A DNA stretch of 64,000 bases, from positions 434,001 through 498,000 of the forward strand of contig CAVOHB010000009.1 in NCBI GenBank assembly GCA_963695705.1. Reading direction: 5' to 3'. The notes below the pieces were generated by a model, which ran no database searches, was not told the DNA's origin, and saw only the letters and a list, made by a program, of their open reading frames with translations. Of this stretch, positions 36,176-43,743 are shown piece by piece (position 1 is the stretch's first letter; the number at the start of each line of letters is the position of its first letter). A program made the position numbers and the translations under genes. This DNA is from JBKPNJ01 sp963695705 (GTDB lineage: Bacteria; Actinomycetota; Actinomycetes; Propionibacteriales; Nocardioidaceae).

Positions 36176-36216
36176 GTCGGCCGGGAACAGGTCGGCCGGG
36201 AACAGGTCGGCCGGCC
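36174..36216. repeat. 15-bp tandem repeat between convergent genes
   Basis: Two perfect copies of aggtcggccgggaac (36174-36188, 36189-36203) and a third partial copy to 36216. It begins within the TAG stop of the amidohydrolase gene and ends shortly before the stop of the XRE-cupin gene. The unit has a self-complementary ggccgg core, so a bidirectional terminator is possible. Confidence 0.8.
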
Positions 36217-36232
36217 TACGAGCCGCTCCCGG

Positions 36233-36847
36233 CTAGGAGTCCCGCAGGGCGACCCAGAACGCTCGCGCCGGGTGCTTGCCCTTGTTGGCCCAATGGTGAG
36301 GTTGGTCGCCCATGAAGTGAAGCGCGTCTCCGTGTTCGACCTTGTGCTGCACATCTGCGATGTCGAAGGTCAGCGTACCCTCGAGCACGAAGATCAGTTC
36401 CTCACCGGCGTGGACGAGTGGCTTGTCGCCGCTGCTTGCACCCGGGGCAACCGTGGCGACTGCGGCGGCACTCCGGAACGGCGAATATGGACCTGACACT
36501 CCCGCCAGCGTCAGACCCGCGTGCGGGGTGAACACCGCCGGGCGGTGCGCGGCCGGGGTGAATGCGACCGGCTCTGGGTCGCCGCCATCCTGCTCGACGA
36601 AGTAGGTGACCGGACGGTCCAGAGCAGTGGCGATCTTGAGCAAGGTGGTGATCGTCGGCACCATGCCGCTTCGCTCGATCTTGTGGATCGCCGCGGCCGA
36701 CACTTCCGCCTTGACCGCCAGCTGCTGAAGGGAGAGGCGCTGCTCCTGCCGCAGCCGCTTCACCTTCGGCCCGATTGAGCTGACGATCCCGTCGACGTGC
36801 TCCTCGATGCGGACCGAACTCGCGGAGTTCTGGTGGGTCCTGGTCAT
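36233..36847 (-). CDS. XRE-family regulator with C-terminal cupin domain
   Basis: A 204-aa regulator of the PuuR type. Residues about 25-85 form the HTH (VKRLRQEQRLSLQQLAVKAE, VSAAAIHKIERSGMVPTITT). Residues about 120-200 form a small cupin (PLVHAGEELIFVLEGTLTFD, VEHGDALHFMGDQPHHWANK). Such proteins repress catabolic genes and are released by a small ligand in the cupin. It is divergent from the flavoprotein gene, and the shared space carries the octamer AGTAAACG overlapping a TATAGT box. It is the only regulator within the 35-54 kb cluster. Confidence 0.9.
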   Translation of the reverse strand: MTRTHQNSASSVRIEEHVDGIVSSIGPKVKRLRQEQRLSLQQLAVKAEVSAAAIHKIERSGMVPTITTLLKIATALDRPVTYFVEQDGGDPEPVAFTPAAHRPAVFTPHAGLTLAGVSGPYSPFRSAAAVATVAPGASSGDKPLVHAGEELIFVLEGTLTFDIADVQHKVEHGDALHFMGDQPHHWANKGKHPARAFWVALRDS

Positions 36848-36882
36848 GGCCTCTCATCCCTTGACGCTAGGACGGCATGCAA

Positions 36883-36893
36883 TATAGTAAACG
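36883..36893 (+). promoter_or_regulatory. Putative -10 box overlapped by cluster octamer
   Basis: TATAGT (36883-36888) overlaps AGTAAACG (36886-36893) between the XRE-cupin and flavoprotein genes. The same octamer pattern, AGT(A/G)(A/G)ACG, is found at 35288, 42962, 43721 and 46524. A repressor here would block the flavoprotein promoter and could autoregulate; inferred. Confidence 0.65.
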
Positions 36894-36954
36894 AAAGTCA
36901 ATCATGGTGGGCGGATTTCCTCCGAGTCGTTCACCTGCAGACGGAGGCATATAC

Positions 36955-38292
36955 GTGACGCGCAGGATCGTATTGGTCGGTGGGGGAGCGGCCGGGATGG
37001 GCGCGGCGGGTGGTGTAAAGGCGGTCGACCCCGCATCCGAGGTGATCGTTTATACGGGCTTCGACGACGTCGCCTACAGCCCGTGCGGTATCCCCTACGT
37101 TCATGGCAGGGAGATCGACAGTTTCGAGCGACTGTTCCTCGCGTCCAAGCAGGCTTACGTCGATGCCGGGATCGACGTCCATTACAACGCCAACGTGACC
37201 GGCATCGACGTTGCCCGCAAGGTGGTACAGGTCGACGGCGAAGGCGAGGTCGGCTGGGATTCGCTGGTGGTCGCCACTGGGTTCGACTACGCCGACCCGG
37301 GAGTACCCGGCGGTGAACTGGAGGGCCTCTACTACGTCAAGAACATTCGCGAGGCCATCGAATGGGACAAGGTCCTGGACACGGTCAAGTCGGCGGTCGT
37401 CGTGGAAGCCTCGCCGCTCGGGGTCGAGATGGTCACAGCGCTAGCTCACCGCGGGATCGAGACGCATCTGATCGATCCCAGTCCATGGCCGATGTCGGAG
37501 ATCGCTGATCCCGACATCATGGCGCCGGTGGAGGACTCCTGGAACGAGCTTGGCGTCACCACGCACTTCAACACCACCCTGACGGCGTTCCTCGGCGACG
37601 GACACGTGCGCGCGGTGCAGACGTCCGACGCAGAGATCACGGCCGACCTCGTCGTGGTGTGCACCCACAAGGAACCCAACACCGCGCTCGGTGTCGCTGC
37701 CGGTCTCAAGGTCGGCTCGACCGGGGGTTTCGTCGTCGACGAGCGGATGGCGACGTCGGTCCCCGGAGTGTTCGCGGCGGGGGACTGCACCGAGGTACCG
37801 CATGGTCTCACCGGCGTCCCCCTCCAGGGCCTGACCGGAAGTCACGCCTACGCACAGGGCAAGACCGCAGGCATCAACGCTGCCGGCGGCTCACGGACCT
37901 ACAGCGCCGTCTACGTGCCGTGGGGTACGGCCGCGGGGAAGTGGATCATCGGCGGTGCGTCCTTCGGCGAGACCACGGCGACGGCACTCGGGATCCCTTA
38001 CGTCGTGGGCAATGCACAAGGAATCTCACGAGCCCGCTACTACCCGGGTGTCAAGCCCGTCAAGATCAAGCTGCTGGCCGAGCCGGGCAGCCTACGGTTG
38101 CTCGGAGCTCAGATGGTCGGAGGCGAGGGGATCAAGGAACGCGCCGACTTCCTTGCGGTTGCGGTCAAGTTCGGGCTCACCCTCTATGACCTGGCTCGGA
38201 TGGAGAACGTCTATTCTCCCGCGATCGGGGCGCTGAATGAACCGATCGTCGTAGCGGCGCAGAACGGCATCGACACGGCGCAGAAGAGGTGA
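36955..38292 (+). CDS. FAD-dependent pyridine nucleotide-disulphide oxidoreductase (CoA-disulphide reductase / NADH oxidase type)
   Basis: A 445-aa flavoprotein: RRIVLVGGGAAGMGAAGGVK (FAD GxGxxG), the single-Cys active site YSPCGIPYVHG, the NAD-binding VVVEASPLGVEMVTALA, the second FAD motif GVFAAGDCTEVP, and a C-terminal dimerisation domain (LRLLGAQMVGGEGIKERADF). The single catalytic Cys is that of CoA-disulphide reductases and NADH oxidases/peroxidases. The GTG start has GGAGG at 7 bases. It leads the unit flavoprotein - small protein - NitB-like protein, and is a possible redox partner of the pathway. Confidence 0.88.
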   Translation: MTRRIVLVGGGAAGMGAAGGVKAVDPASEVIVYTGFDDVAYSPCGIPYVHGREIDSFERLFLASKQAYVDAGIDVHYNANVTGIDVARKVVQVDGEGEVGWDSLVVATGFDYADPGVPGGELEGLYYVKNIREAIEWDKVLDTVKSAVVVEASPLGVEMVTALAHRGIETHLIDPSPWPMSEIADPDIMAPVEDSWNELGVTTHFNTTLTAFLGDGHVRAVQTSDAEITADLVVVCTHKEPNTALGVAAGLKVGSTGGFVVDERMATSVPGVFAAGDCTEVPHGLTGVPLQGLTGSHAYAQGKTAGINAAGGSRTYSAVYVPWGTAAGKWIIGGASFGETTATALGIPYVVGNAQGISRARYYPGVKPVKIKLLAEPGSLRLLGAQMVGGEGIKERADFLAVAVKFGLTLYDLARMENVYSPAIGALNEPIVVAAQNGIDTAQKR

Positions 38293-38294
38293 CG

Positions 38295-38618
38295 ATGCTG
38301 TTCTTCCGCTGGTTGCGCAGCAACTCGGAGCACTATCTGCTGATCGCGGCTCAAGAGCGGGTCGCGCGCCAGCACGGAACCAGAGGTCCGCGGCCACCAC
38401 AGGGTCTGCAGGAGCTCTTCTGGCTCCGGGTCTTCGCGCCGATCTACCGGGTCCTGCCCTGGCCGATGCGGCACAGGATCATGCTGACGATGCCAGGCAG
38501 CCACCGACGGCACTGGGCGCCATCCCCGACATCGCACGGCCCAGCCGTGCAACCACCGTTTCCGAGCAGGTCAGTCCAACAACAGAAGGAGTCTGGCAAT
38601 GGTTCAGATCGTGGGTGA
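38295..38618 (+). CDS. Small basic protein of unknown function
   Basis: A 107-aa protein. The first 70 residues look structured and amphipathic (LFFRWLRSNSEHYLLIAAQE, LQELFWLRVFAPIYRVLPWP); the last 35 are Ser/Pro/Gln-rich and may be disordered. The ATG at 38295 is 2 bases past the flavoprotein stop; a GTG at 38289 overlaps it. The 3' end overlaps the NitB-like gene by 20 bases, a common sign of coupled translation. I do not recognise a family; its place between two coupled genes argues that it is real. Confidence 0.65.
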   Translation: MLFFRWLRSNSEHYLLIAAQERVARQHGTRGPRPPQGLQELFWLRVFAPIYRVLPWPMRHRIMLTMPGSHRRHWAPSPTSHGPAVQPPFPSRSVQQQKESGNGSDRG

Positions 38619-39084
38619 GCGCGTCAAGAAGGGCGACGCGATCGTCGACAGCGACGACAAGGTCTTCGAAGACATCCAAGCCGAGCCTGGCGAAAGCGCC
38701 TACATCCTCATGCACACAGTGCCTTTCGAGGGCTCCGTAGGACTCGTGAACATGCTGACCGCAACCCGGATCAACCGGAAGGGCTTCGACACGCACCTGG
38801 TGCTCTACGGCCCGGGCTCGCTGATGGCCGCTGCCACCCGCGGCTACCCCAAGGTCGGCGATGAAGCATTCCCCGGCGCGCTCGGGTACAACAAACAGCT
38901 GCAGACGTTCATGAACGAAGGTGGACACGTCTACGCGTGCAGGTTCTCAGCCGCGGCGCTCTACGGTATGCGCGAGATCGACATGATGGAGGGCGTCAAG
39001 CCGATCAACCCGCTCGACGTGCTGGACTCTGTGCTGACGGCTCGGCGGGCCGGAGCCCTGATCATGCAGACCTGGACGGTCTGA
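38599..39084 (+). CDS. MSMEG_0572 / Sll0783 family nitrogen starvation response protein (NitB-like)
   Basis: A 161-aa DsrE-fold-like protein: GDAIVDSDDKVFEDIQAEPG, AYILMHTVPFEGSVGLVNML, THLVLYGPGSLMAAATRGYP, and MEGVKPINPLDVLDSVLTAR. This is the hallmark small protein of Nit1C clusters, induced in cyanobacteria by nitrogen starvation; its biochemical role is not settled. Here it follows the flavoprotein and small-protein genes. Canonical Nit1C clusters place a nitrilase next to it; none is present in this window. Confidence 0.85.
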   Translation: MVQIVGERVKKGDAIVDSDDKVFEDIQAEPGESAYILMHTVPFEGSVGLVNMLTATRINRKGFDTHLVLYGPGSLMAAATRGYPKVGDEAFPGALGYNKQLQTFMNEGGHVYACRFSAAALYGMREIDMMEGVKPINPLDVLDSVLTARRAGALIMQTWTV

Positions 39085-39158
39085 CCCTCACGCCCGGCCA
39101 GCAGTGCCGCCGCTGATCCAGTGGCGGCGCTGCGGCTGTTCGCGCCAGCACCCACTCC

Positions 39159-40325
39159 TCAGCGGGGCATTCCTGAGTAGAGGCGAGCGTGCTCGTCGGC
39201 CGCCCGAGCCCAACTGAATGCCGGGACCAGCGCGCGGCCGCCGCGGACCAGGGTGTCGCGCAGACCGCCGTCGGTCACCAGCCTGCGCATACCGTCGGCG
39301 AGCGATGCCGGGTCGCCGACATGTGTCATGACCGCGGTCTCGTCCTGCGTGAGGTACTCGCGCAGCACTGCGATGTCGCTGGAGACCACCGGGAGATCGG
39401 CTGCCATCGCTTCGAGGACCGCCAGGCCCCACCCCTCCTTGACCGACGGGAAGGCGAGAGCGTCGGCGCTGCGATACCACTCGTGCAGATCGGCGTCGCT
39501 CACCGAGCCGGCGAGCATGATGTCGCGGCCGAGCTCGAGCCCCAGCCCGGGAAGTCTCGACAGCGCCTCGTCGCGGTAGCGCCGGTAGTCCTGGAACGAA
39601 TGCCCGCCGATCACGACCAGCGCCGGCGCCGGCACGAGTTCGCGCGCCAGTATCGCCATCGCCTCAAAGAGAAATGAGCTGCCCTTGCGTGGCTCGACGC
39701 CACCTACGGACAGGAACACGAAGCGGTCATCGACGCCGGCCCGCCGGCGTACGGCGGCGCGCCTTGCCCGATCGATCGGAGGAAAGCGGGTGGCATCGAC
39801 GCCGTTGTGGATGACAGCGGCGTCGACGCCGTAGTCGTCCTTCAGCCGGTTGCGCCAGTCTGTGCTCACCACGACCAGCTGATCGGGCTCGACGATGGCC
39901 TTCACCTGGCAGTCGACCAGGGCACTGGTGGTGAAGTCGTCGACGTGATGCACGGTGCGTACGACACGCACGTCGGCACCCGCATCGCGGACCCGCGCCG
40001 CTGCGCGCGCCGATATGCAGTCTTGAGCATGAAAGACGTCAACCTCGTCGGCGATCTCGGTCAGACCAGTCTCGAGGTCGTCAATCGACGCGAACACGCG
40101 CTCCTCCAAGGTGTCGGCCGGGGGAGACGGCGTGACCAGGGAGTACGGAGCATGCACCGGTCGGAAGAAGCCCTTCTCGGGGTCGCCGAGCGAGACGATG
40201 CGTACCGGCCTGCCGCTCCGCACCATCGCCTCGGCCAACGACAACGTATGGACCACACCTCCACGCGGCTTGGTCGAATAGCTCAGCAAGGCCACACGCG
40301 GCTGCCCGGATCGGGCGAGCGGCAT
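39159..40325 (-). CDS. MSMEG_0565 family glycosyltransferase
   Basis: A 388-aa GT-B glycosyltransferase, group 1 type. N-terminal VALLSYSTKPRGGVVHTLSL (Gly-rich acceptor loop), DVFHAQDCISARAAAR, the linker LSVGGVEPRKGSSFLFEAMA, and the nucleotide-sugar E-x7-E motif in KEGWGLAVLEAMAADLPVV. The start ATG is 2 bases past the fdrA stop, so it is the last gene of arcC-fdrA-GT. The MSMEG_0565 family is a usual member of Nit1C clusters; why a glycosyltransferase is needed is unknown. Confidence 0.87.
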   Translation of the reverse strand: MPLARSGQPRVALLSYSTKPRGGVVHTLSLAEAMVRSGRPVRIVSLGDPEKGFFRPVHAPYSLVTPSPPADTLEERVFASIDDLETGLTEIADEVDVFHAQDCISARAAARVRDAGADVRVVRTVHHVDDFTTSALVDCQVKAIVEPDQLVVVSTDWRNRLKDDYGVDAAVIHNGVDATRFPPIDRARRAAVRRRAGVDDRFVFLSVGGVEPRKGSSFLFEAMAILARELVPAPALVVIGGHSFQDYRRYRDEALSRLPGLGLELGRDIMLAGSVSDADLHEWYRSADALAFPSVKEGWGLAVLEAMAADLPVVSSDIAVLREYLTQDETAVMTHVGDPASLADGMRRLVTDGGLRDTLVRGGRALVPAFSWARAADEHARLYSGMPR

Positions 40326-40327
40326 AG

Positions 40328-41878
40328 TCACAAGTGGACGCTCAGCAAGCTCGCGTCGCCAGTCGCGACAGCCGCGGCGGCGAGGGATGCGCGGGCGGCC
40401 GTCTCGGTGACGATGCACCCGGATTCGACCAGCCGGGCTCGCTGGTCGCTCAAGCCCTGCGGGTCGCGCTCGGTGCCCAGAACGTAGGCCACGATCTGCG
40501 GGCCGCCGTCGTCCATCACTGACTCGCATACCGGTGCCAGGATCCCTGCTGGGTCGGCGTTGGAGCCGTACCCGAGGACCACGTCGAGGATGATCGCGGC
40601 GACCCGGGGATCGGTGGCATGCTCACGCAGCAGCTCGATCCGGGCTTCCGGGTCGATCATCGGATGCGGCCGGCCGCGGGTGTATTCCTCCTCGCCGAGG
40701 TCGAGGCACTGGTGCGAGCCCTCCGGTGCGGGCAGCCCCCACTCCTTGTTGATCGGGGTGTTGGAGCGGACCTCACCGATCGTACGACCCAGGATCACCA
40801 GCGACTCGTAGCACAGCGTCCCGCCTGAGAACAGGCCCCGGACCAGTGACCTTTCCGGAGCCAGCCGCGCGCGGGCCTGCTGCACCGACGGGCCGAGCGT
40901 CGCGGTGGTGGAGGGTGGGGTCACGTGCAGCAGGCGAAGGGTGGCGGTCACGCCGCCCTCCAGCGTGTCGGTGAGCGTGACCCCCGGTGGTGCGGGCAAT
41001 CCGGCCCCGAGCCCGATCAGTGCAGCGACCACCTTCGTGTCACCCGCTGCCGACAGCACCGCCGAGGCAACATCGGGTGCGGGTGGCTTGGAAACCACAA
41101 GGATGACCTCGGTCGCGGCGTCCTCCCGCAATGCGGCGATCGCCGAGCGCGACATCCGTCCGCCGACCTCCGCTGACATGTCGCGTCCGCCGACACCGAT
41201 GACCTGGCTGACCCCCACGCCCCAGCGGTCGAGCAGCGCCATCGCCTCTTGTGCACCGGTGCCGGCCGCGGCGACGACGCCGACCGGTCCGGGGGTGACC
41301 GCGTTGGCGAAGCCCAGGCCGATGCCGGCGAGCATGGCCGTTCCCGCTCCCGGGCCCATCATCAGTCGGCCGCGGGCGAGCGCGTGGTCCTTGAGGGCGA
41401 CCTCCTTCTCGATAGGCACGTTGTCGCTGAACAGCAACACATGCAGGTCCCGCGACAGGGCCTGGTGTGCCGCCAGGGCGGCGTAGTCGCCTGGCACCGA
41501 GATCACCGCGACATTCGAGTCGGGCTGGGCCCGCAAGGCTTCGCGCAGGGAGCGTGCGGCCTGCGCTCCACCCCCGCCGTCGTCGGTCCGGCCGGAGGAG
41601 AAGACGGCGGATTCGCCGGCGGCAAGCGCCTTCGAAGCGATGTCGTCGCTGCTCGCCCTGGCGACCAGGAAGAAGTCGTTGGAGCCGGCGTCCTCGACGT
41701 CGGCATCGTCGACGCCTTCCGCGCGCAGCGTCTCGACGTTCGCGGGGGTGGCCATGGCTGCGCTTGCCCACTCCACCCCGTCGAGTTCCCGCATCACCCG
41801 CATCCCGCGCAGCTGGACAACCGAGTCGACATAGGTGTCACGGAAGATCTTGATGCTGGCCCTCATGCTGACTGTCAT
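40328..41878 (-). CDS. fdrA: FdrA-family acyl-CoA synthetase-like protein (AllF-like)
   Basis: A 516-aa protein with two succinyl-CoA-synthetase-like halves. N-terminal IKIFRDTYVDSVVQLRGMRV and ANVETLRAEGVDDADVEDAG (typical of FdrA), central SNVAVISVPGDYAALAAHQA and MGPGAGTAMLAGIGLGFANA, and VIGVGGRDMSAEVGG with the region around a possible active-site turn. In E. coli FdrA (AllF) with DUF1116 (AllG) and DUF2877 (AllH) forms oxamate carbamoyltransferase, whose carbamoyl phosphate feeds carbamate kinase. The arcC gene is directly upstream and a DUF1116 gene is 10 kb away on the other strand; I see no DUF2877 gene. Confidence 0.88.
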   Translation of the reverse strand: MTVSMRASIKIFRDTYVDSVVQLRGMRVMRELDGVEWASAAMATPANVETLRAEGVDDADVEDAGSNDFFLVARASSDDIASKALAAGESAVFSSGRTDDGGGGAQAARSLREALRAQPDSNVAVISVPGDYAALAAHQALSRDLHVLLFSDNVPIEKEVALKDHALARGRLMMGPGAGTAMLAGIGLGFANAVTPGPVGVVAAAGTGAQEAMALLDRWGVGVSQVIGVGGRDMSAEVGGRMSRSAIAALREDAATEVILVVSKPPAPDVASAVLSAAGDTKVVAALIGLGAGLPAPPGVTLTDTLEGGVTATLRLLHVTPPSTTATLGPSVQQARARLAPERSLVRGLFSGGTLCYESLVILGRTIGEVRSNTPINKEWGLPAPEGSHQCLDLGEEEYTRGRPHPMIDPEARIELLREHATDPRVAAIILDVVLGYGSNADPAGILAPVCESVMDDGGPQIVAYVLGTERDPQGLSDQRARLVESGCIVTETAARASLAAAAVATGDASLLSVHL

Positions 41879-41897
41879 CCGACTGCGAGCTGCTCGG

Positions 41898-42872
41898 TCA
41901 TGCGATGGCTTCCTCGCGGCTGTCGACCGGGACGATCCGGGTGCCGACGGACTCGTCAGCCTGGTCGCTGCTCGCGAGAGTGGCCACGACCAGCCCGGGT
42001 GTGGTGATGACGGAAACCTGACCGCCGCGACGCACGAACCGGGCGGCGGCACGCACCTTCGGACCCATGCTGCCCTCCGGGAACTGCCCGTCTGCGAGGT
42101 GCCGCTCGGCGTCGGCCACGTCCGCCCATGCCATGCGACGCTCGGTGTGCTTTCCGAAGTCGAGCTGAACCGCATCGACGCCGGTGACCAGAACGAGCGC
42201 CTCGGCGTGCAGCTGGTGGGCGAGCTCCGCCGCCGCGTAGTCCTTGTCGATGACGGCGTCCACGCCGTCCCAGACGTCACCGCGGCGACCGACGGGGATG
42301 CCGCCGCCCCCGCCGGTGACGACGACGTGACCCGCGTCGAGCAGACAGCGGATGGCGTCGATCTCGACGAAGCCCCTCGGTTCCGGTGACGCGACGACGC
42401 GACGATAACCCCGCCCCGCATCCTCGGTGACGTCCCATCCGCGGGTCTCGGCGAGCGTCGTCGCGGCGGCCGCTGAGAAGAACGGGCCGATCGGCTTCGT
42501 CGGCCGCTCGAACGCAGGATCGTCGACGTCCACGATGACGTGGCTGAGCAGGGCCGCGATGCGGTGTCGCCGGCCGCAGACCCGGTACAGCGCGATCGCG
42601 ATCAGCGAGCCGAGCTGGCCCTCGGTCATCGCCCCCAGACTGAACAGCGGCATCTCCGGTACCTCGTCGCGCCCCATCTCCTGTTGGATCGCGAGATTGC
42701 CGACCTGGGGCCCGTTTCCGTGCACCACGACCACTCGCCAGCCGGACTCGAGCAACTCGCAGATGGAAACCGCCATCGATGCGGCGTTGCTGCGCTGCTC
42801 GTCGTACGTACCCAGCTGCCCTTCGGCGATGAGCGCGTTTCCGCCGAGTGCCACTACCGCGGTCCTGGTCAC
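41898..42872 (-). CDS. arcC: Carbamate kinase
   Basis: A 324-aa amino-acid kinase family protein that makes ATP and carbamate from carbamoyl phosphate. Motifs: TAVVALGGNALIAEGQLGTY, WRVVVVHGNGPQVGNLAIQQ, HVVVTGGGGGIPVGRRGDVW, GVDAVIDKDYAAAELAHQLH, and the C-terminal MGPKVRAAARFVRRGGQVSV. The GTG at 42872 is the start. There is no arginine deiminase or ornithine carbamoyltransferase nearby, so the carbamoyl phosphate probably comes from the FdrA/DUF1116 type reaction. It is first in the minus-strand unit arcC-fdrA-GT. Confidence 0.92.
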   Translation of the reverse strand: MTRTAVVALGGNALIAEGQLGTYDEQRSNAASMAVSICELLESGWRVVVVHGNGPQVGNLAIQQEMGRDEVPEMPLFSLGAMTEGQLGSLIAIALYRVCGRRHRIAALLSHVIVDVDDPAFERPTKPIGPFFSAAAATTLAETRGWDVTEDAGRGYRRVVASPEPRGFVEIDAIRCLLDAGHVVVTGGGGGIPVGRRGDVWDGVDAVIDKDYAAAELAHQLHAEALVLVTGVDAVQLDFGKHTERRMAWADVADAERHLADGQFPEGSMGPKVRAAARFVRRGGQVSVITTPGLVVATLASSDQADESVGTRIVPVDSREEAIA

Positions 42873-42951
42873 GGCTCCTCGCTCCGATGCAGAATCGATC
42901 GCCACGATCGCTGGTGAGAATGCGCCAGCACATTTAGCATATTGTGTAGAA

Positions 42952-42969
42952 GTTAAACGATAGTGAACG
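42952..42969. promoter_or_regulatory. Cluster octamer site between arcC and the 209-aa protein gene
   Basis: An imperfect palindrome gttaaacgatagtgaacg region containing AGTGAACG at 42962-42969 within an AT-rich island (about 42930-42965). It lies between divergent starts at 42872 and 43023, so it could control both directions. It matches the shared octamer of the cluster. Confidence 0.65.
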
Positions 42970-42973
42970 TCAC

Positions 42974-43006
42974 AGTCGTCCACAAGTCGTCCACAAGTCG
43001 TCGACA
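42974..43006. repeat. 11-bp tandem repeat in 5' leader
   Basis: Three adjacent copies of agtcgtccaca (42974-42984, 42985-42995, 42996-43006, the last with one change). They sit between the octamer site and the AGGAGGGG ribosome site of the 209-aa protein gene. The role is unknown. Confidence 0.8.
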
Positions 43007-43022
43007 GGAGGGGAGCCGCGTC

Positions 43023-43652
43023 GTGACGGGCCCGATCCTCGAGATCCCAGCCGAGGCGATGGCGAGGCTGACCGCCGCCGAGGCGCGCCTGTACCCGATG
43101 GCCATGACGGATCCGGACGGCTACCAGCGGGCGACGATGCTCGTCGGACTCGTCGCCGGCGAGCTTCGCCGCGGCTGTGCCGACATCGCCACGGTGCTCG
43201 ATCGACGCTCGGAGCTGATCAGCCGGACCCCCCGGCTGGCGGAAGCCGCCGGACTGACCCTCGGCGGCCTACCCGCGGACGCCGTGGTCGATGCCGCGTC
43301 CGCACTGCGCTGTCGCGAGCTGCAGGCGATCGGGGCCGCCGAATCGGTCCGGAACCGCATCGCGGCTGCGCGGGCATCGGGGGTTGAGTGGCTGATGGAC
43401 GAGGCCGACCCGGTCGAGGTGATGGGTGGCACCTATCGACGGGTGGAGACGCATGTGCCGACCGGTTCGACACTGGCGATGTCGATCGAGTCCGGCGGCG
43501 GGCAAGCCGGCCCGACCTACGCGATCGAGTTGGTTACCGGCGTTGATGGGACGCCGGCGCAGTCCCGCCCGCAGCGGTGGACCTACGCCGATCGCGACTC
43601 CTGGTCCGCGGCCGCAGAGGACATCCGCAACCATCTCTCGACGGCCCCGTGA
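43023..43652 (+). CDS. Protein of unknown function (209 aa) in Nit1C-like cluster
   Basis: A 209-aa soluble protein. The first 90 residues are helical (AMARLTAAEARLYPMAMTDP, MLVGLVAGELRRGCADIATV); the second half has beta-strand character (MGGTYRRVETHVPTGSTLAM, TYAIELVTGVDGTPAQSRPQ). No catalytic motif or named family is recognised. The start is GTG 43023 with AGGAGGGG upstream. It is followed after about 90 bases by the radical SAM gene, which has its own octamer-bearing promoter region. Confidence 0.75.
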   Translation: MTGPILEIPAEAMARLTAAEARLYPMAMTDPDGYQRATMLVGLVAGELRRGCADIATVLDRRSELISRTPRLAEAAGLTLGGLPADAVVDAASALRCRELQAIGAAESVRNRIAAARASGVEWLMDEADPVEVMGGTYRRVETHVPTGSTLAMSIESGGGQAGPTYAIELVTGVDGTPAQSRPQRWTYADRDSWSAAAEDIRNHLSTAP

Positions 43653-43691
43653 GAGGCTGCCGGTGCGCTTGACAGTAGGTCGGCGCGTGCC

Positions 43692-43728
43692 TTTACTAAA
43701 GGTCACGACTCGTATCGCGAAGTAAACG
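43692..43728 (+). promoter_or_regulatory. Inverted half-sites upstream of radical SAM gene
   Basis: TTTACT (43692-43697) and AGTAAACG (43721-43728) form inverted half-sites of the cluster octamer, 29 bases apart start to start, close to three helical turns. GGGAGAG and the ATG at 43744 follow directly. Candidate operator of the radical SAM-GNAT unit. Confidence 0.65.
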
Positions 43729-43743
43729 AGGTTGGGAGAGCGC

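Noticed and set aside
41879..42421. Extension of the FdrA frame upstream to 42421
   Set aside because: That stretch is Arg/Ser-rich and lies over the arcC coding region in another frame; FdrA family sequence begins at the ATG at 41878.
42873..42983. N-terminal extension of carbamate kinase to 42983
   Set aside because: The extra 37 residues match nothing in the family and would cover the divergent promoter; the GTG at 42872 gives the normal kinase start.
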